From Sporomusaceae bacterium (GTDB lineage Bacteria; Bacillota; Negativicutes; Acidaminococcales; JAJUGR01), in NCBI GenBank assembly GCA_029265905.1, contig JAJUGR010000023.1, forward strand, positions 1 to 37,902: DNA of 37,902 nt, read 5' to 3'. The translations under genes were made by a program, and so were the position numbers. Positions 15,253 to 23,219 of the stretch are shown here, piece after piece. The notes below the pieces were generated by a model. The model searched no databases and had not been told where the DNA came from. It saw only the letters and a list, made by a program, of their open reading frames with translations. Positions within the stretch are counted from its first letter, which is position 1. The number at the start of each line of letters is the position of its first letter.

Positions 15253-16557
15253 TCAGGAAAAATGAGGATCTTCAACGCGGATGATGTTGGAAACTTCGGC
15301 CACGGCCGGCAGAACCGCCAAGGTCTGCATCGCCATGCGCATATGGCTGTCCGGCACGGCATAAGTGATCAAAACGAGCTCAGCGTACTCGCCGACCCGC
15401 TGCTTTTGCACAACAGTGCGCAAGCTGACCTGCTGCGCGCCAAACGCGGCGGCAATCGCCGACAGCACGCCCGGTTGGTCAGCCACCAGCAATCGGATGT
15501 AGTACGGGTTGGCGACCTTTTCGATCGGGCAGATTTTGGTCTCTTCAAAGCAGGTGCATAGGATGCGGCTTGCCCCTTTATGGACGATGTCGCGCGCCAC
15601 GTCGATGATGTCGGCGCATACGGCGCTGGCGGTCGGCAGCTTGCCGGCCCCGCGGCCGTAGAACATCGCCTCGCCGATTGCGTCGCCGCGCACGAAAATG
15701 GCATTGAACACGTCATTGACCGCCGCCAGCGGGTGCGAAACCGGCAAAAATACCGGGTGGACGCGGGCGTTGATCCCATTCTCGCCTTCGCGCTTGGCGA
15801 TGGCCAGCAGCTTGATGCAATAGCCGAATTCCCGGGCATATTCAATGTCGTGCTTGGAGATCTTTTCAATGCCCTCGACGTGCACCTTGTCGAGCGGCAT
15901 GCGGGAGTTGAAGGCCAGCGAGGACAAGATGGCGATTTTCCGGGCGGCGTCTAGGCCGCCCACGTCGGCCGTGGGGTCAGCTTCCGCATAGCCTTTGGCC
16001 TGCGCTTCCGCCAGCGCGTCGGCAAAGTCCATGCCCTGCTGCGACATGCGGGTCAGCATATAGTTCGTCGTCCCGTTGACAATCCCCATGACTTCCTGGA
16101 TTTCATTGGCCGCCAGACATTGCTTCAGCGGACGGATGATCGGAATGCCCCCGCCGACGCTGGCTTCAAATAAAAAGTCCACCTGGTTTGCTTCCGCCGC
16201 ATCAAACAGTTCCCGTCCGTATTTGGCCACGACATCCTTATTGGCGGTAACGACATGCTTTTTGTGCGCGAGCGCGTACAGCATCAGCGTTTTTGCCGGT
16301 TCTTCCCCCCCCATCAATTCAACGACAATGTCGATCTGCGGATCGTTCACAATGTCGTCAATGTCAGTCGTCAAGGCATACGATTCGGCCAAATGAGCGT
16401 ACTTTTCCAGGTCGCGGACAAAAATGCGGGTTACCTGAATCTGTTTGCCAACCTTCTGGGCAATGGAGGCGGCATTCTTCTGCAACAATTCCAGAACCCC
16501 GCTGCCTACCGTACCGGCCCCCAAAAGGCCGATGGAAATCTTGTCTTCTTTAGTCAT
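15253..16557 (-). CDS. hom: Homoserine dehydrogenase
   Basis: Hom reduces aspartate semialdehyde to homoserine with NAD(P)H, the branch step towards threonine and methionine. The 434-aa protein has the Rossmann motif GLLGAGTVGSG (10-20), the central NGTTNYMLTRM and EADPTADVGGLDAARK segments with the catalytic lysines, and a C-terminal ACT domain (YYIRLLVADQPGVLSAIAAA onward) that usually senses threonine. It is the family's monofunctional ACT-containing form. ATG 16557 opens on MTKEDKISIGLLG; GGGG about 13 bases upstream is a rather distant binding site. It is co-transcribed with pheB before it and thrB after it. Confidence 0.97.
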   Translation of the reverse strand: MTKEDKISIGLLGAGTVGSGVLELLQKNAASIAQKVGKQIQVTRIFVRDLEKYAHLAESYALTTDIDDIVNDPQIDIVVELMGGEEPAKTLMLYALAHKKHVVTANKDVVAKYGRELFDAAEANQVDFLFEASVGGGIPIIRPLKQCLAANEIQEVMGIVNGTTNYMLTRMSQQGMDFADALAEAQAKGYAEADPTADVGGLDAARKIAILSSLAFNSRMPLDKVHVEGIEKISKHDIEYAREFGYCIKLLAIAKREGENGINARVHPVFLPVSHPLAAVNDVFNAIFVRGDAIGEAMFYGRGAGKLPTASAVCADIIDVARDIVHKGASRILCTCFEETKICPIEKVANPYYIRLLVADQPGVLSAIAAAFGAQQVSLRTVVQKQRVGEYAELVLITYAVPDSHMRMAMQTLAVLPAVAEVSNIIRVEDPHFS

Positions 16558-16596
16558 GATTCAGGGTACCCCTTTCTTTCGTGAATTGGCGGGCGT

Positions 16597-17043
16597 TTAA
16601 GCCTGCCCAAGTACTTCCAGGCGCTTTACGCCGTCCACCATGCGCAGCTTGTCGAGCAGCGCTTCCAGGTCAATCGCCAAATCCTTTGTTTCAATGGAAA
16701 TGGTGGCATTGGCTACGCCCTGCAGGGGGATGCCCTGGTTTATTGTCAAGACGCTGCCCGCGTCATTGGCAATCGTGTTCAAAATCCGCGATAAGACGCC
16801 CGGCTTGTGGTCAAGCAAAATGGAGAGGGTGACGATCTTTTCCTTGCTCGCTTCATAAAAAGGGAAGACGAAATCTTTGTATTTGTAATAGGCGCTGCGG
16901 CTGAGCCCCATTTTTTCAACGGCTTCGTTGATCGTGCGCGCCTCGCCTCTTTTTAACACTTCTTTGACCTTAATCGTTTTCTTTATCGCTTCTGGCAGTA
17001 TTTCCTCGCGGACTAAATAAAACGTGCTTTTCTCCATCATCAT
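16597..17043 (-). CDS. pheB: ACT domain-containing protein PheB (UPF0735)
   Basis: The 148-aa regulatory-type protein has an N-terminal helix-turn-helix-like part (residues ~1-65; YLVREEILPEAIKKTIKVKE, AVEKMGLSRSAYYKYKD) and a C-terminal ACT domain (~70-145; VTLSILLDHKPGVLSRILN). The family is found in Firmicutes upstream of hom or pheA and is thought to bind an amino acid and regulate this pathway. The exact role is unproven. A sigma-A promoter lies 50 bases upstream, so it leads the pheB-hom-thrB unit. ATG 17043 is the first of three ATGs and follows AAGGAA. Confidence 0.92.
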   Translation of the reverse strand: MMMEKSTFYLVREEILPEAIKKTIKVKEVLKRGEARTINEAVEKMGLSRSAYYKYKDFVFPFYEASKEKIVTLSILLDHKPGVLSRILNTIANDAGSVLTINQGIPLQGVANATISIETKDLAIDLEALLDKLRMVDGVKRLEVLGQA

Positions 17044-17094
17044 GTATCTTCCTTTCGTTTATTTCAAGTGGATAATGTTCTTCGCGTAGTAGAC

Positions 17095-17124
17095 ATTATA
17101 CCATCCTTGTATTCAGTATTTCAA
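17095..17124 (-). promoter_or_regulatory. Promoter of pheB-hom-thrB
   Basis: TTGAAA (17119-17124) lies 18 bases from a perfect TATAAT (17095-17100) on the minus strand, about 50 bases before pheB. No leader attenuator or T-box is visible in the short 5' region. Confidence 0.8.
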
Positions 17125-17135
17125 TATATGGTCAT

Positions 17136-17160
17136 AAAAAAAGCGGTTTTACAACCGCTT
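17136..17160 (-). terminator. Terminator of the gpsA unit, overlapping the gpsA stop
   Basis: AAGCGGTT and AACCGCTT pair around a four-base loop (17141-17160), followed by a run of T on the minus strand. The first stem arm is made of the last gpsA codons (AAG CGG TTG TAA). An A-run on the other side makes it usable in both directions. Confidence 0.85.
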
Positions 17161-18192
17161 TTTCTCCATCCAATTAGCTTGTGCGAATAATGTCTCCTCA
17201 CACTCGGCAGTATTTTCGCGCGTCATCAGCGCGCTCGTGGCCTGCCAGGGTGATTGGTTCTCAAACAAAACGCCGTACAGTTGCTCGGTGATCGGCATGC
17301 GCACCTGCAGCTTTTGCGCCAGATCCCAGGCTGCCCGTGTGGCGCGAAAGCCTTCCACGACCATGTTTGTCTCTTGCTCAATCTGCTCGCGCGTCTGCCC
17401 CTTGGCGAGCGCTTGTCCGGCGCGGCGGTTGCGGCTGTGACGGCTTGTGCAGGTGGCGATCAGGTCGCCCACGCCCGCCAGTCCGGCGAACGTCTGCGCT
17501 TCCGCGCCCATCATCATGCCCAGCCGGGCGATTTCCGCCAGTCCGCGCGTCATGAGCGCCGCCGTGGTGTTGTCGCCATACCCCAGGCCGTCGACAATCC
17601 CCGTGCCGAGCGCGATGATGTTTTTCAGCGCCCCGGCCAGCTCCACGCCAACCACGTCATGGTTCGTGTACGGCCGGAAGAACGGCGTCGCGAACAGCTG
17701 CTGCAGCTGGCGCGACGTCGCTTCGTCCTGGCTGGCGATCACCGTAGCGGTCGGATAATCCAGCGCCACCTCTTCGGCATGGTTCGGGCCGGACAAAACC
17801 GCGATCGGATTATCCGGAAAAACAGAGGCCAGCACCTCGCTCATGCGCAGATTCGTTCCGTTCTCGAATCCCTTGGCGCAGGACAATAAAATAGCTTGCT
17901 TAAAGACGTGTCCGGCCAGTTGCTCGGCAATGGAGCGCATCGCATGCGAGGGAACCACCAGGACGAGCACGTCCGCGCCGGCCGCCGCTTCATGCAGGTC
18001 ATGCGTAATAAGCAATTGCTCCGGCAAAACCGCATCCGGCAGATACGCGCTGTTTTTTCGCGTCGCACGTATTGTCTCAGCCAGCTCGGCCTGCCGGACC
18101 CAAAGCGACACATGCGAATGTTTTTGCGCCAATAAACGCGCCAGGGCCGTCCCCCAGCTGCCGGCGCCAATCACGGCAATTCGTTGGCTCAT
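17149..18192 (-). CDS. gpsA: Glycerol-3-phosphate dehydrogenase [NAD(P)+]
   Basis: GpsA reduces dihydroxyacetone phosphate to sn-glycerol 3-phosphate, the backbone of phospholipids. The 347-aa cytosolic enzyme has the Rossmann start IAVIGAGSWGTALARLLA, then VLSGPNHAEEVA and the catalytic-lysine segment VELAGALKNIIALGTGIVDG split by no gap. GDNTTAALMTRGLAE follows. Length is normal. ATG 18192 overlaps the plsY stop by four bases, so translation is coupled with the enzyme that uses its product. In Bacillus the next gene is spoIVA; here it is a terminator and pheB. Confidence 0.97.
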   Translation of the reverse strand: MSQRIAVIGAGSWGTALARLLAQKHSHVSLWVRQAELAETIRATRKNSAYLPDAVLPEQLLITHDLHEAAAGADVLVLVVPSHAMRSIAEQLAGHVFKQAILLSCAKGFENGTNLRMSEVLASVFPDNPIAVLSGPNHAEEVALDYPTATVIASQDEATSRQLQQLFATPFFRPYTNHDVVGVELAGALKNIIALGTGIVDGLGYGDNTTAALMTRGLAEIARLGMMMGAEAQTFAGLAGVGDLIATCTSRHSRNRRAGQALAKGQTREQIEQETNMVVEGFRATRAAWDLAQKLQVRMPITEQLYGVLFENQSPWQATSALMTRENTAECEETLFAQANWMEKKRL

Positions 18193-18815
18193 GCGCTACC
18201 ACCCTTGTTAATCGAACTTGTCGATCCCGCTTTGATTTTAGACTCCGTTCCGGCCAGCAGCCGTCTAATATTATCCTTGTGCCGGATGATAACGAAGGCC
18301 GCCGCAAAGGTTGTAAACAAAACGAGCGGGAATTGGTAATCAAACCACCAGGCGGCAATCGGCGCGATGAAGGCCGCGACAACCGAACCAAGCGATACAT
18401 AGCGGGTCAAAAAGACGATCGCCAGCCATACCGGAAAGACGATCATGACCACCTTGGGCTGCAGCAGGCAAAGCACGCCGAAGGCGGTGGCCACGCCGCG
18501 GCCGCCCTTGAAGTTTAAGAAAACGGGGTAATTGTGTCCCAGCACGGCTGCCAAGCCGCCGGTCAAGCTGACAGGCAGCGAGTTGTCGGCCAGCAGATTG
18601 GCGAAGAGTACCGCCAGCATGCCTTTGCCCATGTCGCCCAAGAGCACGATCGAGGCGGGCTTTGCCCCGAGCGTGCGGAACATGTTGGTCGTGCCGATAT
18701 TCTTGCTGCCGTATTGGCGTATGTCGATGTTGCAAAGCCATTTGCCAATCAGCAGGCCGGTCGGAACGGAGCCGAGCAGGTACCCGACCAAAGCCGCCCA
18801 CAGAAAATCTGACAT
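18189..18815 (-). CDS. plsY: Acyl-phosphate:glycerol-3-phosphate acyltransferase
   Basis: PlsY is the membrane enzyme that moves an acyl chain from acyl-phosphate to glycerol 3-phosphate, giving lysophosphatidate. The 208-aa protein shows all three conserved motifs: GSVPTGLLIGKW, GSKNIGTTNMFRTLG and GHNYPVFLNFKGGRGVATAFG, between about five hydrophobic segments. Length is normal. It lies between der and gpsA, and gpsA supplies its substrate. plsC, for the next acylation, is elsewhere in this window. Confidence 0.97.
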   Translation of the reverse strand: MSDFLWAALVGYLLGSVPTGLLIGKWLCNIDIRQYGSKNIGTTNMFRTLGAKPASIVLLGDMGKGMLAVLFANLLADNSLPVSLTGGLAAVLGHNYPVFLNFKGGRGVATAFGVLCLLQPKVVMIVFPVWLAIVFLTRYVSLGSVVAAFIAPIAAWWFDYQFPLVLFTTFAAAFVIIRHKDNIRRLLAGTESKIKAGSTSSINKGGSA

Positions 18816-18830
18816 TTGCCTCGCTCCCCT

Positions 18831-20165
18831 CTATTCTTTTTCCGAACGAGACCGAACGATGAAATGGATAGGCGTCCCTTCAAAGCCCATGGCTTCGCGC
18901 AGCTTGTTCTCCAGATAGCGCCGGTAGGAAAAATGCATCAGGTCCGGGTCATTGACGAAGAAAACAAACGTCGGCGGTTTGGTTTTGACCTGCGTCGTAT
19001 ATAAGAGCTTCAAGCGGCGCCCCTTGTCGTTCGGCGGCGGGTTGATGTTGATCGCATCCTCCACCAATTGATTGAGCACGCTCGTGGAAACGCGCATCGA
19101 GTGCTGGTCGGCCACATAGCGGATCAGCTCCGGCAAGCGGTGCACGCGCTGCTTGGTGAGCGCGGAAACAAAGACGACCGGCGCATACTGCATGAAGCCC
19201 AGCTCGGTTCGGATCGCTTCCGTGTAGCGGAGCGTCGTGTTCGTGTCTTTTTCAACCAAATCCCATTTGTTGACGACCAGAATAATGCCCTTGCCCGCCT
19301 CGTGGGCGTAGCCGGCGATTTTCTTGTCCTGTTCAGTGACGCCTTCCACCGCGTCGATGACCATCAGGACGATATCAGCGCGGTCGACGGCCCGCAGGGC
19401 GCGCATGACGCTGTAGCGCTCGACGGCCTCTTCCACCCGCGCGCGTTTGCGCATGCCGGCCGTGTCGATGAAAACGTACGTTTGCCCGTCGCGTTCGATC
19501 GTGGTGTCAATCGCATCGCGGGTTGTGCCGGCCTCATTGCTGACAATCGAACGCTCCTTGCCGATCAAAGAATTAAACAGCGACGATTTGCCGACGTTCG
19601 GGCGACCGATGATCGCAACCCGGATTTCTTCACTGTCCGCCTCATCCAGGCCGTCCAGCGCATCGTCCGGAAAAAGCGCCAGCGTTTCGTCCAGCAAATC
19701 ACCCAGATTCAGCTTGTTGGCCGCCGACACGGGGATCGGGTCGCCAAGCCCCAGGCTGTAGAATTCAAACACATTAGCCTGCTGGTTCGGCGAATCGGCT
19801 TTATTGGCCACGAGCAAAATCGGCTTGTTCGACTGGCGCAAGCGGCGGGCGATTTCCTCATCCTCGTTCGTCAAGCCGACGCGGGCATCCACGACAAACA
19901 AAATGACGTCCGCCTCCTGAATCGCTTCCTCCGCCTGATAGCGGACAAAGCGAAGCATGTCCGTCTCGCCCATCGTTTCAATGCCGCCCGTGTCCACCAG
20001 CGTGAACGGAACGTCCCGCCATTCGCCCGTCGCATAGAGGCGATCGCGCGTCACGCCAGGGGTGTCTTCCACAATGGCCAGCCGCTTTTGGGCGATGTTG
20101 TTAAAAAGAGTTGACTTGCCGACGTTGGGCCGGCCAACGATTGCAACTATTGCTTTACGTGCCAT
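18831..20165 (-). CDS. der: GTPase Der (EngA), 50S ribosome assembly
   Basis: Der is an essential GTPase with two G domains that acts in 50S subunit maturation. The 444-aa protein has the P-loop GRPNVGKSTLFN with DTPGVTRD and NKAD in domain 1, GRPNVGKSSLFN with DTAGMRKR and NKWD in domain 2, and a C-terminal KH-like domain (roughly 350-444). ATG 20165 gives the classic MARKAIVAIVGRPNVGKS; eight in-frame codons upstream to 20189 are unlikely to be used. It is 24 bases after cobO and 15 before plsY. Confidence 0.98.
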   Translation of the reverse strand: MARKAIVAIVGRPNVGKSTLFNNIAQKRLAIVEDTPGVTRDRLYATGEWRDVPFTLVDTGGIETMGETDMLRFVRYQAEEAIQEADVILFVVDARVGLTNEDEEIARRLRQSNKPILLVANKADSPNQQANVFEFYSLGLGDPIPVSAANKLNLGDLLDETLALFPDDALDGLDEADSEEIRVAIIGRPNVGKSSLFNSLIGKERSIVSNEAGTTRDAIDTTIERDGQTYVFIDTAGMRKRARVEEAVERYSVMRALRAVDRADIVLMVIDAVEGVTEQDKKIAGYAHEAGKGIILVVNKWDLVEKDTNTTLRYTEAIRTELGFMQYAPVVFVSALTKQRVHRLPELIRYVADQHSMRVSTSVLNQLVEDAININPPPNDKGRRLKLLYTTQVKTKPPTFVFFVNDPDLMHFSYRRYLENKLREAMGFEGTPIHFIVRSRSEKE

Positions 20166-20189
20166 ATTGATACCCATCTTTCTCCACAA

Positions 20190-20714
20190 TCAGTGGTCAA
20201 TTCCGTCACGAGAATCGATGCCTTTTCGAAAATAATGCTTGATGTCCGTCATTTCCGTCACTAAATCAGCCATTTCAATGAGCTCATCCGGCGCATAGCG
20301 GCCCGTGACGACCACTTCCGTGCCGCGATGCGGCTGCGCCAGAAAGGAAAGAACCGGTTGGAGCGGCAGCAGATCAAAGGCCAGAACGAGCGTCAGCTCG
20401 TCGAGCACAACCAAATCATAATTCCCCGAGCGGATGGCTTCAACGGCCTTATCCCACCCGGCCCGCACCAGTTCAATGTCAATGGGGTCGGGGTGCTTGA
20501 AATCAACCAGTTCGTTTCTGCCCACCGGCACCAGGTCAAAATTCGGCAAATGCGCCTTTGCCAGGCACTCTCCGTATGTTGCGTCGTTTTTCAGAAACTG
20601 CAAAAAGAGCACGCGCAAGCCGTGCCCGACCGCGCGCAGGGACAGTCCCAGCGCCGCCGTCGTTTTTCCTTTCCCGTCCCCGGTGTACACCTGCAGCAAG
20701 CCCAGTTCACTCAT
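20190..20714 (-). CDS. cobO: Cob(I)yrinic acid a,c-diamide adenosyltransferase
   Basis: CobO (CobA/BtuR type) transfers the adenosyl group of ATP to the cobalt of corrinoids, in synthesis or salvage of adenosylcobalamin. The 174-aa protein begins MSELGLLQVYTGDGKGKTTA with the family's unusual P-loop, then FLQFLKNDATYGE, LVVLDELTLVLAFDLL and VVVTGRYAPDELIEMADLVT. ATG 20714 overlaps the stop of the DUF512 gene by four bases. No other cobalamin genes are present, and I see no cobalamin riboswitch in front of this unit. Confidence 0.93.
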   Translation of the reverse strand: MSELGLLQVYTGDGKGKTTAALGLSLRAVGHGLRVLFLQFLKNDATYGECLAKAHLPNFDLVPVGRNELVDFKHPDPIDIELVRAGWDKAVEAIRSGNYDLVVLDELTLVLAFDLLPLQPVLSFLAQPHRGTEVVVTGRYAPDELIEMADLVTEMTDIKHYFRKGIDSRDGIDH

Positions 20715-22039
20715 CTGCGTACCTCCCATTCCGACAAGAGCCGCTTCAATTCCCGCGCTGAATAGGCAACGCGAACAGGGCAGCCGGTCTCCCGTTCCAC
20801 GTCCTCTACGGACAGGCCGTCCAGGAAAAGCTGCGTGCCGTTTCGCAAGGCAAGGCCCGGCAGGATGAGGCCCATTTCGCCGTTCTCTTTGTGTAGCTTT
20901 ACCGTATCAATTATATCGCGTCCTGTCAATAAACCGGTGACGGTAATCAATTCGCCAAAAAAGCGGTTTGTGACCGGCCACACCACCTGTTCTCGGCCAG
21001 GCCGGGCAGCGGCTTCGACGAGCGGCGACAAGACGGTCGCCGCTGAAACGCCGGCCAGCACAGCGATAGGTGGCCGGTCGCCGTTTCGCTCGCCGCCCGC
21101 CGGGGCGGCCTGCCAGTCCATCAGAAAGCTGCGGACGAGGCCAATGCCGTTCTCCAGCTGCGGAAAACCGTCATATTCGGCCTCCGGCGGGATGGGGCGG
21201 CCGGCGCGCAGGTAGAATTCGTCCCCCAGGTAAACGAAGCCTTTGCCGAGCTTTTTGCGGCACGCCTCCTGCCAGGCAAAAACCTGATCGATGATGGCGG
21301 CGGCTTCTTGGGGAGTGAAGGTGCGCAGGGGATGAAGCCCGTCGCGGAATTTGGTCAGGCCGACCGGCACGATCGCCATCGACAGCACCTGCGGCGCCAG
21401 GGCCAGCAGGTCGGCATAGGTTTTCGCCAATTCTTCCCCGTCGTTTAGGCCGGGACACAAGACGATCTGCGTGTGGATGGCGATGCCGGCCTGCGTCAGG
21501 GTTTTCAGGCGGTCCACGATATTGCCGGCGCCGGCGTGGTTGAGCATCTTGACGCGCAGCGCAGGGTTTGTCGTGTGCACTGATACATACAAGGGCGACA
21601 AGTTCATGCCGACAACCCGCTGCAAATCGTAGTCGGTAAAGTTGGTCAGGGTGATGAAGTTGCCATACAAAAACGACAAACGATAATCGTCGTCCTTTAC
21701 ATATAATGATTCTCGAAGGCCGGGCGCCATCTGATCAACAAAGCAAAACAGGCATCGGTTGGCACAGCTGCGAATCTTGTCAAAAACAGCTGAATCAAAC
21801 ACCAGCCCCAGCTCTTCGTCAATTTCCTTTTCAACTGTAACCTGGCGTTCCGCCCCGTCCTCCTGGCCTAAGGTCAAGACGACTACCGGCTCCGCGGCGG
21901 CGAAACTGAGGTCAATAATATCCTGCAAATGCTGATCGTCAATTGCCAGAAGATACTCACCGGCCCGAACGCCAGCCCGGTCTGCCGGGCTGCCTGGTTT
22001 TACTGACGCGATGTAAGTTAGCGGCCGTTCGAATGCCAT
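20711..22039 (-). CDS. DUF512 radical-SAM protein with PDZ domain
   Basis: The 442-aa protein is of unknown function. It has an N-terminal PDZ-like domain (residues ~1-65; IASVKPGSPADRAGVRAGEY), a radical-SAM Cys motif CANRCLFCFVDQM (CxxxCxxC), a TIM-barrel part (GNFITLTNFTDYDLQRVV, VSVHTTNPALRVKMLNH) and the C-terminal DUF512 region ending ELKRLLSEWEVRR. Members occur across Clostridia and Negativicutes, often next to der. It leads the unit DUF512-cobO-der-plsY-gpsA. ATG 22039 follows TCTGGAGGTAGA. Confidence 0.92.
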   Translation of the reverse strand: MAFERPLTYIASVKPGSPADRAGVRAGEYLLAIDDQHLQDIIDLSFAAAEPVVVLTLGQEDGAERQVTVEKEIDEELGLVFDSAVFDKIRSCANRCLFCFVDQMAPGLRESLYVKDDDYRLSFLYGNFITLTNFTDYDLQRVVGMNLSPLYVSVHTTNPALRVKMLNHAGAGNIVDRLKTLTQAGIAIHTQIVLCPGLNDGEELAKTYADLLALAPQVLSMAIVPVGLTKFRDGLHPLRTFTPQEAAAIIDQVFAWQEACRKKLGKGFVYLGDEFYLRAGRPIPPEAEYDGFPQLENGIGLVRSFLMDWQAAPAGGERNGDRPPIAVLAGVSAATVLSPLVEAAARPGREQVVWPVTNRFFGELITVTGLLTGRDIIDTVKLHKENGEMGLILPGLALRNGTQLFLDGLSVEDVERETGCPVRVAYSARELKRLLSEWEVRR

Positions 22040-22065
22040 GACGATCTACCTCCAGATAGCTTATT

Positions 22066-22108
22066 TATTAAATCAAGAACAGGAGAGCGATGCGTAACCA
22101 CTCCCCTG
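22066..22108 (-). terminator. Probable terminator of fni
   Basis: CAGGGGAG pairs with CTCTCCTG (one G-T pair; 22080-22108), followed on the minus strand by TTCTTGATTT. The stem is good, but the T-run is interrupted and the loop is long. Confidence 0.4.
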
Positions 22109-22139
22109 CCCGTACACGATCATCGGTCTGTATGCGACC

Positions 22140-23201
22140 TTACGATTGCTTGACAGCACTGCGGCTGTCGGGATATAACCCGCGCGCTCTGAGCCACTCG
22201 GCCGTCTGGCCGGTAATCACAAGGGGCGCGGCGTGCAGGGCGGCCAAATTCTCGGCGCCGCAAAGCACCATAAGCTGCTGGATTTCATAGCGCAGCGCAG
22301 CAAGCCACTGCACTGCCTGCTCGGCCGACACGGCCAAGCGCTGCACGACGGGGCCGGCCACGGCAACCGCGTGAGCGCCTAACGCTAACGACTTGACCAT
22401 GTCAGAAGCGGTGCGCAAGCCGCCTGACGCAATCAAGGACACCGCGGGCGGCAAAACGGCTTTCGCCTCTACGGTGCTGATGGCGGTCGGAATCCCCCAG
22501 GCCATCAGTTCAGAGGCAAGCATTTGTCCGCTGCGCGCTGCTTCAATCGCCAAAAAATTTGTCCCCCCGGCGCCGCCGACGTCAATTGCGGCCACGCCGG
22601 CTTCAGCCAGCCGCCGCACCTGTTCGGCACCCATTCCGCAGCCGGTTTCCTTGACGATGACCGGCACGCTCAGGTGGCGGACAAGGCTGGCGATGCGGTC
22701 GAGGTAGCCGGCAAAGTCCCGGTCGCCTTCTTGCATCACCAATTCCTGCCCGACATTCAAATGAATCTGCAGCGCCTGCGCTTCTAGCATCTCAACCGCT
22801 TCCTGCGCTTCATCCAAAGAGACATGCGCGCCGAGGTTGGCGAACAGGACGCCGTCCGGATATTCTTCCCGCACGCAGGAAAAGGTGTGGCGCACGCTTT
22901 TGTCCTCAAGCGAAGCATATTGCGAACCGACCGCCATCGCGCACCCTGCGGCCTTGGCTACTTGCGCCAGGGCGCGGTTTGTTTGGGCGACATCCGGTGC
23001 GCCGCCGGTAATGGCGTTGATTATCAACGGATGCGGCAGGGCCAGCCCGGCCACCGCTGTTTTGAGCGATACGTCCGCCATCCCGATGCCAGGCAGGCAA
23101 TTATGCAGCAAATGGACATCTTGAAAGCCGGTTTGGCAAGGGCCATCAGGCTGCGTTTGCGCATGGCGCAGATGGGCCATTTTTCGGGATTGGCGCAACA
23201 T
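22140..23201 (-). CDS. fni: Type 2 isopentenyl-diphosphate delta-isomerase
   Basis: Fni is the FMN- and NADPH-dependent enzyme that interconverts isopentenyl and dimethylallyl diphosphate. The 353-aa protein shows the N-terminal SRKMAHLRHA (in place of the more usual RKxEH), NAITGGAPDVAQTNRALA, the AVGSQYA motif, IHLNVGQELVMQEGDRDF, the glycine-rich AIDVGGAGGTNF and IASGGLRTASDMVKSLALGA for phosphate binding. The gene follows ispH by 18 bases, and IspH makes its two substrates. The first residues match the family less well, so the exact start is a little uncertain. Confidence 0.94.
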   Translation of the reverse strand: MLRQSRKMAHLRHAQTQPDGPCQTGFQDVHLLHNCLPGIGMADVSLKTAVAGLALPHPLIINAITGGAPDVAQTNRALAQVAKAAGCAMAVGSQYASLEDKSVRHTFSCVREEYPDGVLFANLGAHVSLDEAQEAVEMLEAQALQIHLNVGQELVMQEGDRDFAGYLDRIASLVRHLSVPVIVKETGCGMGAEQVRRLAEAGVAAIDVGGAGGTNFLAIEAARSGQMLASELMAWGIPTAISTVEAKAVLPPAVSLIASGGLRTASDMVKSLALGAHAVAVAGPVVQRLAVSAEQAVQWLAALRYEIQQLMVLCGAENLAALHAAPLVITGQTAEWLRARGLYPDSRSAVKQS

Positions 23202-23219
23202 AGGAGCGTCACCTCATCA

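Noticed and set aside
19068-20114. A 348-codon plus-strand open frame opposite der
   Set aside because: Antisense shadow of der, with no independent start signal or motif.
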